Source: Micromonospora cabrerizensis
GTDB lineage: Bacteria; Actinomycetota; Actinomycetes; Mycobacteriales; Micromonosporaceae
Length of the DNA: 64,000 nucleotides
Direction of reading: 5' to 3'
Assembly (NCBI RefSeq): GCF_022230955.1
Contig: NZ_JAKKFI010000069.1
Span: 62,001 to 126,000 of the forward strand
Shown: piece by piece, positions 15,109 through 22,662 of the stretch
Numbering within the stretch: position 1 is the first letter of the stretch
How the letters are laid out: each line of letters begins with the position of its first letter
Notes under the pieces: model-generated
What the model was told of the DNA's origin: nothing
Seen by the model: the letters and a program-made list of their open reading frames with translations, nothing else
The model's database searches: none
Translations under genes and position numbers: made by a program

Positions 15109-15384
15109 ATGCTCACCCTCGTCGCGCTGGTCGAGTACGCATCCGGGGCCGAGGCCGCCGGGCAACGCTACGAGGACGCCGTGCTGGCCTTTCTCGGCCG
15201 ACACGGCGGCCAGCTGGAACGGCGGCTGCGGGGCACCGACGGGCAGACCGAGGTGCACGTGATCCGGTTCGACGCCCGAGCCGGATACGAGTCGTTCCTC
15301 GTCGACCCGGAACGGGCCGCGCTGCGCGCCGCTCTCGGCGAGACCGCACCAACCACCCGGGTCATCGAGGTCCACGAGGTCTAG
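15109..15384 (+). CDS. Small alpha/beta (DUF1330-like) protein
   Basis: A 91-residue protein with a dimeric ferredoxin-like (DUF1330 / antibiotic biosynthesis monooxygenase-like) sequence pattern: two beta-alpha-beta halves, TLVALVEYASGAEAAGQRYEDAVLAFLGRHGG and VHVIRFDARAGYESFLVDPERAALRAALG. Such proteins are often heme- or small-molecule-binding, but no active-site signature is visible. A GTG three codons upstream (15100) is possible; 15109 is preferred for the leaderless promoter spacing. The TAG stop shares the palindrome CTAG with the stop of the convergent gene. Confidence 0.72.
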   Translation: MLTLVALVEYASGAEAAGQRYEDAVLAFLGRHGGQLERRLRGTDGQTEVHVIRFDARAGYESFLVDPERAALRAALGETAPTTRVIEVHEV

Positions 15385-16769
15385 CCATCCCGCGGTCGCC
15401 GGTACAGCCATCGACCTCGCCAGCGTCGCAGCAGCGACACCACCGGCAGGGCGACCAGCACCGCCAGGACGAACCCCACCGCGAGCGCCCAGAACGGCAG
15501 CGGCCCGTAGTCCGGGCGGCCGGACTCGCGTACCGCCCCGTCGATCGCGAGGTCGGCGGCGACCGACAACTCGGTGATGCCCTGCGGGGTGCGGAAGAGC
15601 ACCTCCGGCGCGGGGGCGCCCCGGCGCAGCACCACGAGTTCCACCGCCTCCGTGCCCGGCTCGTGGTAGGGCCCCCAGGAGACGTCGTGGTCCTCGGGCT
15701 GGTCCACCGCCGCCGGGCCCGGCACGCCGACCAACGCGACCGCCTCGTCCGCCGAACGCCAGCCGAGCAGTTGCACGTACGAACGGGAGGGCACCGGTGG
15801 GAACGCCGCCCCGGCCAGCGTTCCACCGTCGACGGTGGAACGCAGAGCCAGCGTCCAGGTGCGCCGATAGTCGGGCACCGGGCAGTCGGTGCAGGTGGAC
15901 CGGTCCAACACGGCCACCGAACGCCCGTCGGGCAGCCAGGACCCGGCGCCGGCGAGGCGTCCGCCGGCCAGCGGCAGCTTCCGGTACGGCTCGCCGACAC
16001 GATCGGCGCCCGCGTCGGCCACCCGGGTCAGCCAGACCTCGTCCCGGACCTGGAGGGCGAGGTCGCCGCCGTCCGGCGACAGCGCGGCCGTTCGTCCCGG
16101 CGGGATCCAGGCGGTGCCGACCCGTACCCGCAGCACGTCCGCCCCGCGTTCCCGGTCGTAGACCCCGACGTACGGGGTGCTGTAGGTGTTCGGCGGCGTG
16201 AACGTGGTCTCGTCGTCGGCGTAGACGAGACGTTTCCCGTTCGGCGCGAAGGCGAGCGGGTAGCCGCCCGGGCGATCCGGGGTGAACCTCCCGGTCCTCA
16301 GGTCGAGCAGTGCCGAGCCGGCCCACACGTACCGGCCGTCCGGGGACAGCGACGCCTCGAACCCCGCGACGACGTGGCCGCCGTCGAGCACCCGGTAACG
16401 GTCACCGTCGGCGGCCACCACGCCCATCCGGGTCTCGAACCAGTCGGTGCGCACGGCGGGACCACCGAAGAGCATCGCCGCAGCGCCAGGTGCGGAGTCC
16501 CGTACCGAAGCGGTCCGCAGTGGTGGCTCGACGAGGCGGGTGGGCAGGCCGGGACCATCCTGCCGCGGGCCCGCGGGCGGTGGCAGGGTCACCGGGTGCA
16601 GCGCGTACCCCGTTCCGAGGAGCAGGACCAGGACGGCGAGCGCGCCGGCGACGGCGGCCCGGCGACGACGGTGCCGGGCCCGCGCCGCGTCGAAGAGCCC
16701 ATCCGGTACGCGTGCCGGTGGCACGTCGTCGGCGAGGCGACGCAGCGCCTCGGAGAGTCGGGCGGTCAC
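15381..16769 (-). CDS. Membrane-anchored beta-propeller-like protein cotranscribed with a sigma factor
   Basis: A 462-residue protein with an N-terminal cytoplasmic helix-rich part (MTARLSEALRRLADDVPPARVPDGLF), a transmembrane helix (AAVAGALAVLVLLLGTGYAL), a long extracytoplasmic domain with repeated SPDGRYVW- and FAPNGKRLVYADD-type blades that suggest WD40/PD40 propeller repeats, and a second helix near the C-terminus (FWALAVGFVLAVLVALPVVSLL). It starts GTG within the stop region of the sigma factor gene, so it is probably the sigma factor's membrane partner (anti-sigma-like). No zinc-binding anti-sigma motif HxxxCxxC is seen, so any inhibition must work differently. Confidence 0.75.
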   Translation of the reverse strand: MTARLSEALRRLADDVPPARVPDGLFDAARARHRRRRAAVAGALAVLVLLLGTGYALHPVTLPPPAGPRQDGPGLPTRLVEPPLRTASVRDSAPGAAAMLFGGPAVRTDWFETRMGVVAADGDRYRVLDGGHVVAGFEASLSPDGRYVWAGSALLDLRTGRFTPDRPGGYPLAFAPNGKRLVYADDETTFTPPNTYSTPYVGVYDRERGADVLRVRVGTAWIPPGRTAALSPDGGDLALQVRDEVWLTRVADAGADRVGEPYRKLPLAGGRLAGAGSWLPDGRSVAVLDRSTCTDCPVPDYRRTWTLALRSTVDGGTLAGAAFPPVPSRSYVQLLGWRSADEAVALVGVPGPAAVDQPEDHDVSWGPYHEPGTEAVELVVLRRGAPAPEVLFRTPQGITELSVAADLAIDGAVRESGRPDYGPLPFWALAVGFVLAVLVALPVVSLLRRWRGRWLYRRPRDG

Positions 16770-17290
16770 CGGGTCACCTCCTGCGGGCTACGGCCGACGA
16801 GTTCGGCCAACTCGGGCGCGAGCACCCGCAGCCGGCCGAGGGCGTGGCGGGTCTGACTCTTCACCGTGCCGACCCGGCAGCCGAGCAGCGCGGCCGTCTC
16901 GGTCTCGGTGCGGTCCTCGTAGTAGCGCAGCACGAGAACCGCGCGCTGCCGCACGGTCAGCCGGGCCAGCGCCGCCCACAGCACCAGCCGCACATCGGTG
17001 TCGTCACCCGGGCCGGCTCGTTCCGGCAGCGCCCCGCCGAGGCGCTCCGGCGGGCGGGCCCGTCGCCACCGCCACCAACTGGCCGCCTGGGTGCAGAGCA
17101 CCCGACGCATGTAGGCGTGGGGGTCGGCGACCCCCTCCCAGCGCACCGCGACCCGTGCCAGCGCCACCTGCACCAGGTCCTCGGCGTGGTGCCGATCGCC
17201 GGTCAACAGGTAGGCGAACCGGGTCAGCCCGGCGGCCTCGGCCCGGACGAAGTCGGCGAAGCCGTCCCGGGTGCGGTCCTCAGTCGTCAA
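16766..17290 (-). CDS. SigE-family RNA polymerase sigma factor
   Basis: A 174-residue sigma-70-family factor with ECF organisation. Region 2 reads FADFVRAEAAGLTRFAYLLTGDRHHAEDLVQVALARVAVRW; region 4 is RLTVRQRAVLVLRYYEDRTETETAALLGCRVGTVKSQTRHALGRL in two helices. This is the SigE-family pattern common in actinomycetes. The start is TTG 17290, seven bases after GGAGG. It overlaps the start of the membrane partner (GTGA), so the two are translationally coupled. No promoter of its own could be identified. Confidence 0.92.
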   Translation of the reverse strand: MTTEDRTRDGFADFVRAEAAGLTRFAYLLTGDRHHAEDLVQVALARVAVRWEGVADPHAYMRRVLCTQAASWWRWRRARPPERLGGALPERAGPGDDTDVRLVLWAALARLTVRQRAVLVLRYYEDRTETETAALLGCRVGTVKSQTRHALGRLRVLAPELAELVGRSPQEVTR

Positions 17291-17385
17291 CGATCGCCCT
17301 CCTCACCCGGAAAGACGCCGGACGGGCCCGCCGTGGAGGGAACCCGCGCACGGGTTTCTCAGGTCGCCCCGCCGCCGTCGTGTCG

Positions 17386-18330
17386 TCAGTCGTCCAACGG
17401 GGTGGGGTCGGCCGGCAGTGCGGTCGGTGCGGCCCGACGCCCGCCGAGCACCACCACCGCCACCCCGGCCAGCAGCAGCGCCATCCCCAGCAGCGCGTAC
17501 GGGCGGGGAACCTGACCCAGCCAGGCCCAACCGAGCAGCGCCGCGCCGGGCGCCTCCAGCAGGATCAGCACGCTCACCGTGGTCGCCGGGATCTTCTTGA
17601 GGGCGTAGTTGAACATCGAGTGCCCGAGCAGTTGTGCGCCCACCACCAGGGCGAGGATGGCCAGCCAGGTGTTCCCGTCGAACCCGGTCAGCCGTACCCC
17701 GCCGATCAGGCACATGACCAGCAGGAGCAGCGCGCAGATCCCGTAGCAGATGGTGGTGTAGGTGGTGGTGCTGATGCTGGTCCGGGCCCGCTCACCGAAG
17801 GCGGTGTAGACGGCGGCGAACATGCCGCCGGTCAACGCCAGCACGTCGCCGAGGACGGCCCTGCCGGAGACGCCCACGTCCACACCGGTGGCGATCGCTG
17901 CGCCGCCGACCGCCACCGCGATGCCGATCCACACGATCCGGGGCAGCCCACGCCCCTGGGCGCGCGCGATCAGCCCCTGCCAGACCGGCTGGGTGGCGAC
18001 CAGGGCGGTGGACGTGGCGACCGAGGTGAGCTGGGCGCTCGGCACCCAGGTGGCGAAGTGACCGGCCAGCGCGACCCCGGACAGGATGCAGAACAGTCCC
18101 TCCCGCCGACCCACGCCGGTGGTCAGCCTGCGGAACTCGGCCCGACGCCGGGCCAGCGCGAAGGGGCTCAGCACGGCCACCGCCAGCAGGTTGCGCCAGA
18201 ACGCGATGGCCAGCGCGGGTGCGGCGGCGTACGCGATCAGTGGCGCGGACGACGACACGGCGACGACGGCCAGGCCGACCGCGCCGGTGGTCAGCGGATC
18301 GAGGGACGGCCGAGGTGAAGGTGGGGACAC
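17386..18330 (-). CDS. EamA/DMT-family transporter
   Basis: A 314-residue polytopic membrane protein with ten predicted helices in two homologous halves, each an EamA domain: LTTGAVGLAVVAVSSSAPLIAYAAA and AIAFWRNLLAVAVLSPFAL in the first, VWIGIAVAVGGAAIATGVD, DVLALTGGMFAAVYTAFGERA and VLILLEAPGAALLGWAWLGQVP in the second. Drug/metabolite transporters usually export amino acids, purines or other small metabolites; the substrate cannot be deduced. GTG start. It diverges from the HAD gene with a 105-base gap. Confidence 0.9.
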   Translation of the reverse strand: MSPPSPRPSLDPLTTGAVGLAVVAVSSSAPLIAYAAAPALAIAFWRNLLAVAVLSPFALARRRAEFRRLTTGVGRREGLFCILSGVALAGHFATWVPSAQLTSVATSTALVATQPVWQGLIARAQGRGLPRIVWIGIAVAVGGAAIATGVDVGVSGRAVLGDVLALTGGMFAAVYTAFGERARTSISTTTYTTICYGICALLLLVMCLIGGVRLTGFDGNTWLAILALVVGAQLLGHSMFNYALKKIPATTVSVLILLEAPGAALLGWAWLGQVPRPYALLGMALLLAGVAVVVLGGRRAAPTALPADPTPLDD

Positions 18331-18435
18331 GGGACGTAATCCTCACACGTATGACGGACAGCACGGAGGGTCATCACTCCGTTACGATCACGCACGTCCG
18401 CGCCGCCGACCCCGACCGCCCGGAGGCGCTCCCCC

Positions 18436-19155
18436 ATGCCCACCTACCAGGCGGTGCTGTTCGACTTCTTCGGCACCCTGACCCGTTCGGTGCAGCGCGG
18501 TGTCGCGCACGCCGGCACCGCCGAACTGCTCGGGTGTGACACCGCAACGTTGACCGAGGTGCTGGATCGCACGTACTACGAGCGGGCCACCGGTCGACTC
18601 GGCAACGCGGAGGCGACCCTTCGGTGGGTGTGCGCCCAGGCCGGCGTACACCCCAGCGACACCGCGGTGCGAGCGGCCGTGGCGTCCCGGCACCGCGCGG
18701 TCCGCGCGGACACCTGGCTCCGGGCCGACGCCGTCCCGGTGCTGGCGGCCCTGCGCCAGCGCGGCCTGCGCACCGGCGTGATCAGCGACTGTACGCACGA
18801 GCTGCCGGCCTTCCTGCCACAGCTCGCGGTCGCCCGGCTGCTCGACGTGCAGGTCTTCTCGGTGCAGGTCGGACGCTGCAAGCCGGACCCGGCGCTCTAC
18901 CTGACCGCCTGTCAGCGGCTCGGGCTCGCCCCGCGCGACTGCCTGTACGTCGGTGACGGCGGCAGCCAGGAGTTGACCGGTGCCGAGCGGGCCGGGATGA
19001 CCGCCGTCCGGCTCGCCGCGCCGGACCTGGCCACGCACATGGTGTTCAACGCCGACCTGGACTGGCGCGGCCCCACACTGAGCACCCTGCGCGAGGTGCT
19101 CGCCCTCGTCGACGTCGACGCCGAGGTGGTGGGTGCCGGCGGCCGGGCGGGTTGA
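18436..19155 (+). CDS. HAD-superfamily hydrolase
   Basis: A 239-residue phosphatase-like protein. HAD motif I is FDFFGTL, where the second Asp of the usual DxD is replaced by Phe, as in many 2-haloacid-dehalogenase-like members. Motif II is GVISDCTH (Ser), motif III is CKPDPALY (Lys), motif IV is VGDGGSQEL. An inserted helical cap lies between motifs I and II. Because the DxDGT second Asp is missing, the enzyme could be a dehalogenase-like or phosphonatase-like rather than a phosphomonoesterase. GGAGG is nine bases from the ATG. Confidence 0.85.
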   Translation: MPTYQAVLFDFFGTLTRSVQRGVAHAGTAELLGCDTATLTEVLDRTYYERATGRLGNAEATLRWVCAQAGVHPSDTAVRAAVASRHRAVRADTWLRADAVPVLAALRQRGLRTGVISDCTHELPAFLPQLAVARLLDVQVFSVQVGRCKPDPALYLTACQRLGLAPRDCLYVGDGGSQELTGAERAGMTAVRLAAPDLATHMVFNADLDWRGPTLSTLREVLALVDVDAEVVGAGGRAG

Positions 19156-19163
19156 CGCGCCGA

Positions 19164-19673
19164 TCAGCGGCGACGCACCCGGTGCAGGCGGAACGGCTTG
19201 CGGGTGGCCCGGACGGCCGGCGTGGGCCGAGGCGGCTCGGCCTGCGCGTCGGCCGGCAGGTCCGCGCCCGCCAACGGCGTTCCGGCCGGGGCGAGCCTGT
19301 TCACCGCGCATCCGTCGGCAGCCCAGCGGGCCACCAGGTCGGCGGTCGGGCCGGGCGCGTTGAGACGCTTCGCCGCCACCAGCGGGGCGGTGGTGTCCCA
19401 CGCCTCGGTGCCCGGCTGCACCCGGCTCACCTGCGCCGACCAGGTGACGATCCGACCACCGTGGTCGCCGCGCAGGGAGACCTGCGCCTCGGTGGCGTCC
19501 GCCAGACCCGGCGCTGCCTGCTCACCCGGCCCGCTGACCACCAGCAGCGCGCCCTCCAGCGGGGCGCACCAGAGCGCGAGCGCCGGCCCGCCGGCAACGC
19601 TGACCCAGGCCACGGCGGCCTTCTTCATCGCCTCGTCGACCAGCGGCGTCGACCCACGCGCGTCGTCAGTCAC
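19164..19673 (-). CDS. Conserved-type actinobacterial hypothetical protein
   Basis: A 169-residue soluble protein starting VTDDARGSTPLVDEAMKKAAVAWVSV. No domain is recognised. A strongly basic C-terminal tail (RATRKPFRLHRVRRR) might bind nucleic acid or be a membrane-surface patch. GTG start 19673 is preferred, with AGGA seven bases upstream; an ATG six codons earlier lacks one. Its 3' end lies eight bases from the convergent HAD gene. It lies before PhzF on the same strand. Confidence 0.7.
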   Translation of the reverse strand: MTDDARGSTPLVDEAMKKAAVAWVSVAGGPALALWCAPLEGALLVVSGPGEQAAPGLADATEAQVSLRGDHGGRIVTWSAQVSRVQPGTEAWDTTAPLVAAKRLNAPGPTADLVARWAADGCAVNRLAPAGTPLAGADLPADAQAEPPRPTPAVRATRKPFRLHRVRRR

Positions 19674-19756
19674 CCTCGCATCCTGCCGCACCTCGGGCGC
19701 TGACGCGTAGGCCGCCGGTCAAGAAGGGGCGCTTTTCCAGCGCAGCCTTCCGTCGG

Positions 19757-20626
19757 TCAGCCCACGAACGGCGGCACGGCGATCTCGCCGCGCGCCACCG
19801 GCATCACCTGACCGGCGACGGTCGCGCCGACCGCCACGCCGTTCGCCGCGGTGACCGTGCAGGTCAGGGCGGACGGGCGGTTCATCTCCACACCCTGACG
19901 AACCGCGTAACGGGACAGCCCCTCGGCCGGCAGCAGACCGCTCGCCACCAGCCAGACACCGAGGCCGAGGGCCGCCGATCCGGTCGCCGGATCCTCCGGG
20001 ACACCGATCCCCGGCACGAAGACCCGGGCGTGCGCGGTTTGCGTGGTGGCGTCCCAGGAGAAGACGCTGACGTGCGACACCCCATACCGCTGCGCCGCCG
20101 CCACGTTCACCCCCGCGCGGGCCACCGACTCCGGACGCACCGGCAGGTACGGGAACTCCAACCCACAGCCGGCGACGCGGGGGGCGGGCCCGATGTGGTC
20201 GTCCGCGACCAGCCCGGCGATCTCCAGCAACGGCTCCGGGTCCAACTCCGGCCCGAGAGTCGGTGTGCCCCCGGTCAACGTCGCCCCGGACGCGGTCACC
20301 TCGATCGGCAGCACCCCGGCCTGGCATTCCTGGGTGACCTGCCCCACACCGAACATGCCCCGCCGGCTGGCGGTGACCGCCGCGCCGACACTCGGGTGCC
20401 CGGCGAACGGCAACTCCTCCACCGGGGTGAAGATCCTGGCCCGGTAGGTGACGCCGACCTGGGTCGGTGGCAGCACGAACACCGTCTCGGACAGGTTGAA
20501 CTCCAGCGCGAGCGCCTGCATCTGCTCGGTGGCCAGCGCCTCCGCGCCGAACACCACGGCCAGCGGGTTGCCGGCGAAGGGGCGGTCGGTGAAGACGTCC
20601 ACGATCTCGTAGGCCAAGGTCGACAT
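19757..20626 (-). CDS. PhzF-family isomerase/epimerase-like protein
   Basis: A 289-residue two-domain protein of the PhzF/diaminopimelate-epimerase fold. The N-terminal catalytic region has VDVFTDRPFAGNPLAVVF, the acidic NLSETVFV stretch (Glu as the candidate acid/base), and TPVEELPFAGHPSVGAA; the C-terminal mirror has PEDPATGSAALGLGVWL. PhzF itself isomerises dihydrohydroxyanthranilate in phenazine synthesis, but no phenazine genes are nearby and most family members have unknown substrates. The ATG follows an AT-rich 27-base gap shared with the divergent MgtE-like gene. Confidence 0.88.
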   Translation of the reverse strand: MSTLAYEIVDVFTDRPFAGNPLAVVFGAEALATEQMQALALEFNLSETVFVLPPTQVGVTYRARIFTPVEELPFAGHPSVGAAVTASRRGMFGVGQVTQECQAGVLPIEVTASGATLTGGTPTLGPELDPEPLLEIAGLVADDHIGPAPRVAGCGLEFPYLPVRPESVARAGVNVAAAQRYGVSHVSVFSWDATTQTAHARVFVPGIGVPEDPATGSAALGLGVWLVASGLLPAEGLSRYAVRQGVEMNRPSALTCTVTAANGVAVGATVAGQVMPVARGEIAVPPFVG

Positions 20627-20634
20627 GTTGATAA

Positions 20635-20652
20635 ACACTAGGCGCTTAGGCT
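20635..20652. promoter_or_regulatory. Compact divergent leaderless promoters (phzF-like / mgtE-like)
   Basis: On the minus strand, TAGTGT (20640-20635) lies eight bases before ATG 20626. On the plus strand, TAGGCT (20647-20652) lies seven bases before GTG 20660. Both fit TANNNT-N7/8-start, so both transcripts are probably leaderless, with -10 elements only six bases apart and each -35 zone inside the opposite gene's 5' end. Confidence 0.6.
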
Positions 20653-20659
20653 GGTGCCC

Positions 20660-21943
20660 GTGAGCACGCCGACCCGGGTCTACATCGCCCGTCTCGCCGG
20701 AGTCGCCGTCTTCGATCCGAACGGTGACCAGGTGGGACGGGTCCGTGACGCCGTGGCACGGCTGCGGGCGACCAAACGTCCCCCGGAGGTCGTGGGCCTC
20801 GTCGCCGAGATGCCGATGCGCCGCCGGATCTTCCTGTCCATCAACCGGATCACCTCCATCGACGCGGACGCCGTCGTGCTGGGCTCCGGCACCCTCAACC
20901 TGCGCCGGTTCGAGAAGCGCGCGAACGAGCTGCTGGTGCTCCAGGAACTGCTGGACCGGCGGGTACAGCTCGACCCCGGCGGCCAGCCCGGCGCCGTCGT
21001 GGACGTCGCGATGGAGTGCACCCGGGGTGGCGAGTGGTCGCTGACCCGCGTCGCCGTACGGGAGCAGACCGGGCGGCTCAGCCGCCGCGGCCACCTGCAC
21101 CAGGTCGAGTGGGACCGGGTGCGCGGGCTCAGCGGCATCGCCGACAACCGGGGTACGGCCAACCTGCTCGCCGTCCTGGAGGACATGCGCCCGGCCGACC
21201 TGGCCAACGCGCTACAGGACCTGCCCGACGCCCGGCGCAACGAGGTCGCGGCCGCGCTGGACGACGAGCGGCTGGCCGACGTGCTCAGCGAGCTGCCCGA
21301 GCACGACCAGGTGGAGATCCTCGCCGCCCTCGACCGGGAGCGGGCCGCCGACGTCCTCGAGGAGATGGACCCGGACGACGCCGCGGACCTGCTCAACGAG
21401 CTGCCCCCACCGGAGCAGGACGTGCTGCTGGACCTGATGGAGCCGGACGAGGCCGACCCGGTACGTCAGCTTCTGAAGTACACGCCCGGCACCGCGGGCA
21501 GTGTGATGACCTCGGAGCCGGTCATCCTGCCGCCGGACGCCACCGTCGCCGAGGCGCTGGCCCGGATCCGGGAGCCACAGCTCTCCCCCGCCGTCGCCGC
21601 GCAGGTCTTCGTGACCCGGGCGCCGCAGAACACCCCGACCGGCCGCTACCTGGGCATGGTGCACTTCCAGGCGCTGCTGCGTGAACCACCGGCCGACCTG
21701 CTGGGCAAGGTGGTGGTCAACGACATCGACCCGCTGCGCCCGACCACCCCGTTGCCGGAGATCACCCGTCGGATGGCCACCTACGACCTGGTCGCCATGC
21801 CGGTGATCGACCGGAGCAACCGCCTGGTCGGCGCCGTGACCGTGGACGACGTGCTGGACCACTCACTACCCCGGGACTGGCGGGACCGCGACGCCCTGGC
21901 CGCCTCGGGCACCACCGACGCGCTGGACGGCGCGGATGGCTGA
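20660..21943 (+). CDS. MgtE N-terminal / CBS-domain regulatory protein (Rv1232c-like)
   Basis: A 427-residue soluble protein with an N-terminal PRC-barrel-like part (VYIARLAGVAVFDPNGDQVGRVRDAVA), a central superhelical MgtE-N domain made of short helical hairpins with RNEVAAALDDERLADVLSELP and DVLEEMDPDDAADLLNELPPPEQ, and two C-terminal CBS motifs (VMTSEPVILPPDATV; VVVNDIDPLRPTTPLPEI, ending YDLVAMPVID). In true MgtE magnesium channels a membrane domain follows; it is missing, so the protein is a cytosolic sensor-like half of that transporter. Start GTG 20660 (VSTPTRVYIARL) is preferred from the promoter spacing; GTG 20654 is also possible. Confidence 0.85.
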   Translation: MSTPTRVYIARLAGVAVFDPNGDQVGRVRDAVARLRATKRPPEVVGLVAEMPMRRRIFLSINRITSIDADAVVLGSGTLNLRRFEKRANELLVLQELLDRRVQLDPGGQPGAVVDVAMECTRGGEWSLTRVAVREQTGRLSRRGHLHQVEWDRVRGLSGIADNRGTANLLAVLEDMRPADLANALQDLPDARRNEVAAALDDERLADVLSELPEHDQVEILAALDRERAADVLEEMDPDDAADLLNELPPPEQDVLLDLMEPDEADPVRQLLKYTPGTAGSVMTSEPVILPPDATVAEALARIREPQLSPAVAAQVFVTRAPQNTPTGRYLGMVHFQALLREPPADLLGKVVVNDIDPLRPTTPLPEITRRMATYDLVAMPVIDRSNRLVGAVTVDDVLDHSLPRDWRDRDALAASGTTDALDGADG

Positions 21944-22586
21944 GCAACGGCGTAACGAGCGACTCGACCAGCCGCGCGAGCCCCGGGGCATCAAGCTGCC
22001 CCGGTTCGACGCGGAGGCGTTCGGCCGGTGGTCGGAGGGCATCGCCCGGGGCATGGGCACCGCCAACTTCATCGTCGTCATGACGGTGGTGATCGCCATC
22101 TGGTTCGTCTGGAACACGTTGGCCCCGGCGGACCTGCGCTTCGACCCGTACACCTTCACGTTCCTGACCCTGGTGCTGTCGTTGCAGGCCAGCTACGCGG
22201 CGCCGCTGATCCTGCTGGCCCAGAACCGGCAGGCCGACCGGGACCGGGTGGCCCTGGAGGAGGACCGGCGGCGAGCCACCGCGCAGAAGGCGGACACCGA
22301 GTACCTGGCGCGGGAGATCGCCGCACTGCGGATCGCCCTGGGTGAGGTGGCGACCCGCGACTTCCTCCGCTCCGAGCTGACCCGGCTGGCCGAGGAGCTG
22401 GACGAGGCGGGGCAGCGCCGGCAACGGCTGGAGCGCCGCCAGCAGGACAAGGACATCCGGCAGGAGAAGCGCGGCAGGCGCCCGACCGACGGCGTCGGCC
22501 TGGAAGAACCACGCGACGACCTGGACGGCGACTTCGCCCGGGACGCCCGGCCCGACGGCACCGGGCCGCGCCTGCCGGACAGCTGA
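21936..22586 (+). CDS. DUF1003 membrane protein
   Basis: A 216-residue protein with a short N-terminal cytoplasmic segment (FDAEAFGRWSEGIARGMGTANF), two transmembrane helices (VVMTVVIAIWFVWNTLAP and FTFLTLVLSLQASYAAPLILLA), and a C-terminal charged coiled coil (QADRDRVALEEDRRRATAQ onwards, with ELTRLAEELDEAGQRRQRLERRQQ). All are DUF1003 features; a conserved PxxxLxxxLSxQA element is present. It overlaps the preceding MgtE-like gene by eight bases, so the pair is translationally coupled, as in mycobacteria. Role unknown, with a link to divalent-ion homeostasis inferred from the partner. Confidence 0.88.
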   Translation: MAEQRRNERLDQPREPRGIKLPRFDAEAFGRWSEGIARGMGTANFIVVMTVVIAIWFVWNTLAPADLRFDPYTFTFLTLVLSLQASYAAPLILLAQNRQADRDRVALEEDRRRATAQKADTEYLAREIAALRIALGEVATRDFLRSELTRLAEELDEAGQRRQRLERRQQDKDIRQEKRGRRPTDGVGLEEPRDDLDGDFARDARPDGTGPRLPDS

Positions 22587-22649
22587 TCAGCGGCTCATCG
22601 ATTGGCTCACACCGCCCCGGCCAACGGCGGCAGCGGATGCCCCGCGACG

Positions 22650-22655
22650 TAGCAT
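22650..22655 (+). promoter_or_regulatory. -10 element of leaderless mrp promoter
   Basis: TAGCAT, seven bases, then ATG 22663, matching the leaderless TANNNT-N7 rule. No Shine-Dalgarno is present. Confidence 0.6.
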
Positions 22656-22662
22656 TGCGGGC

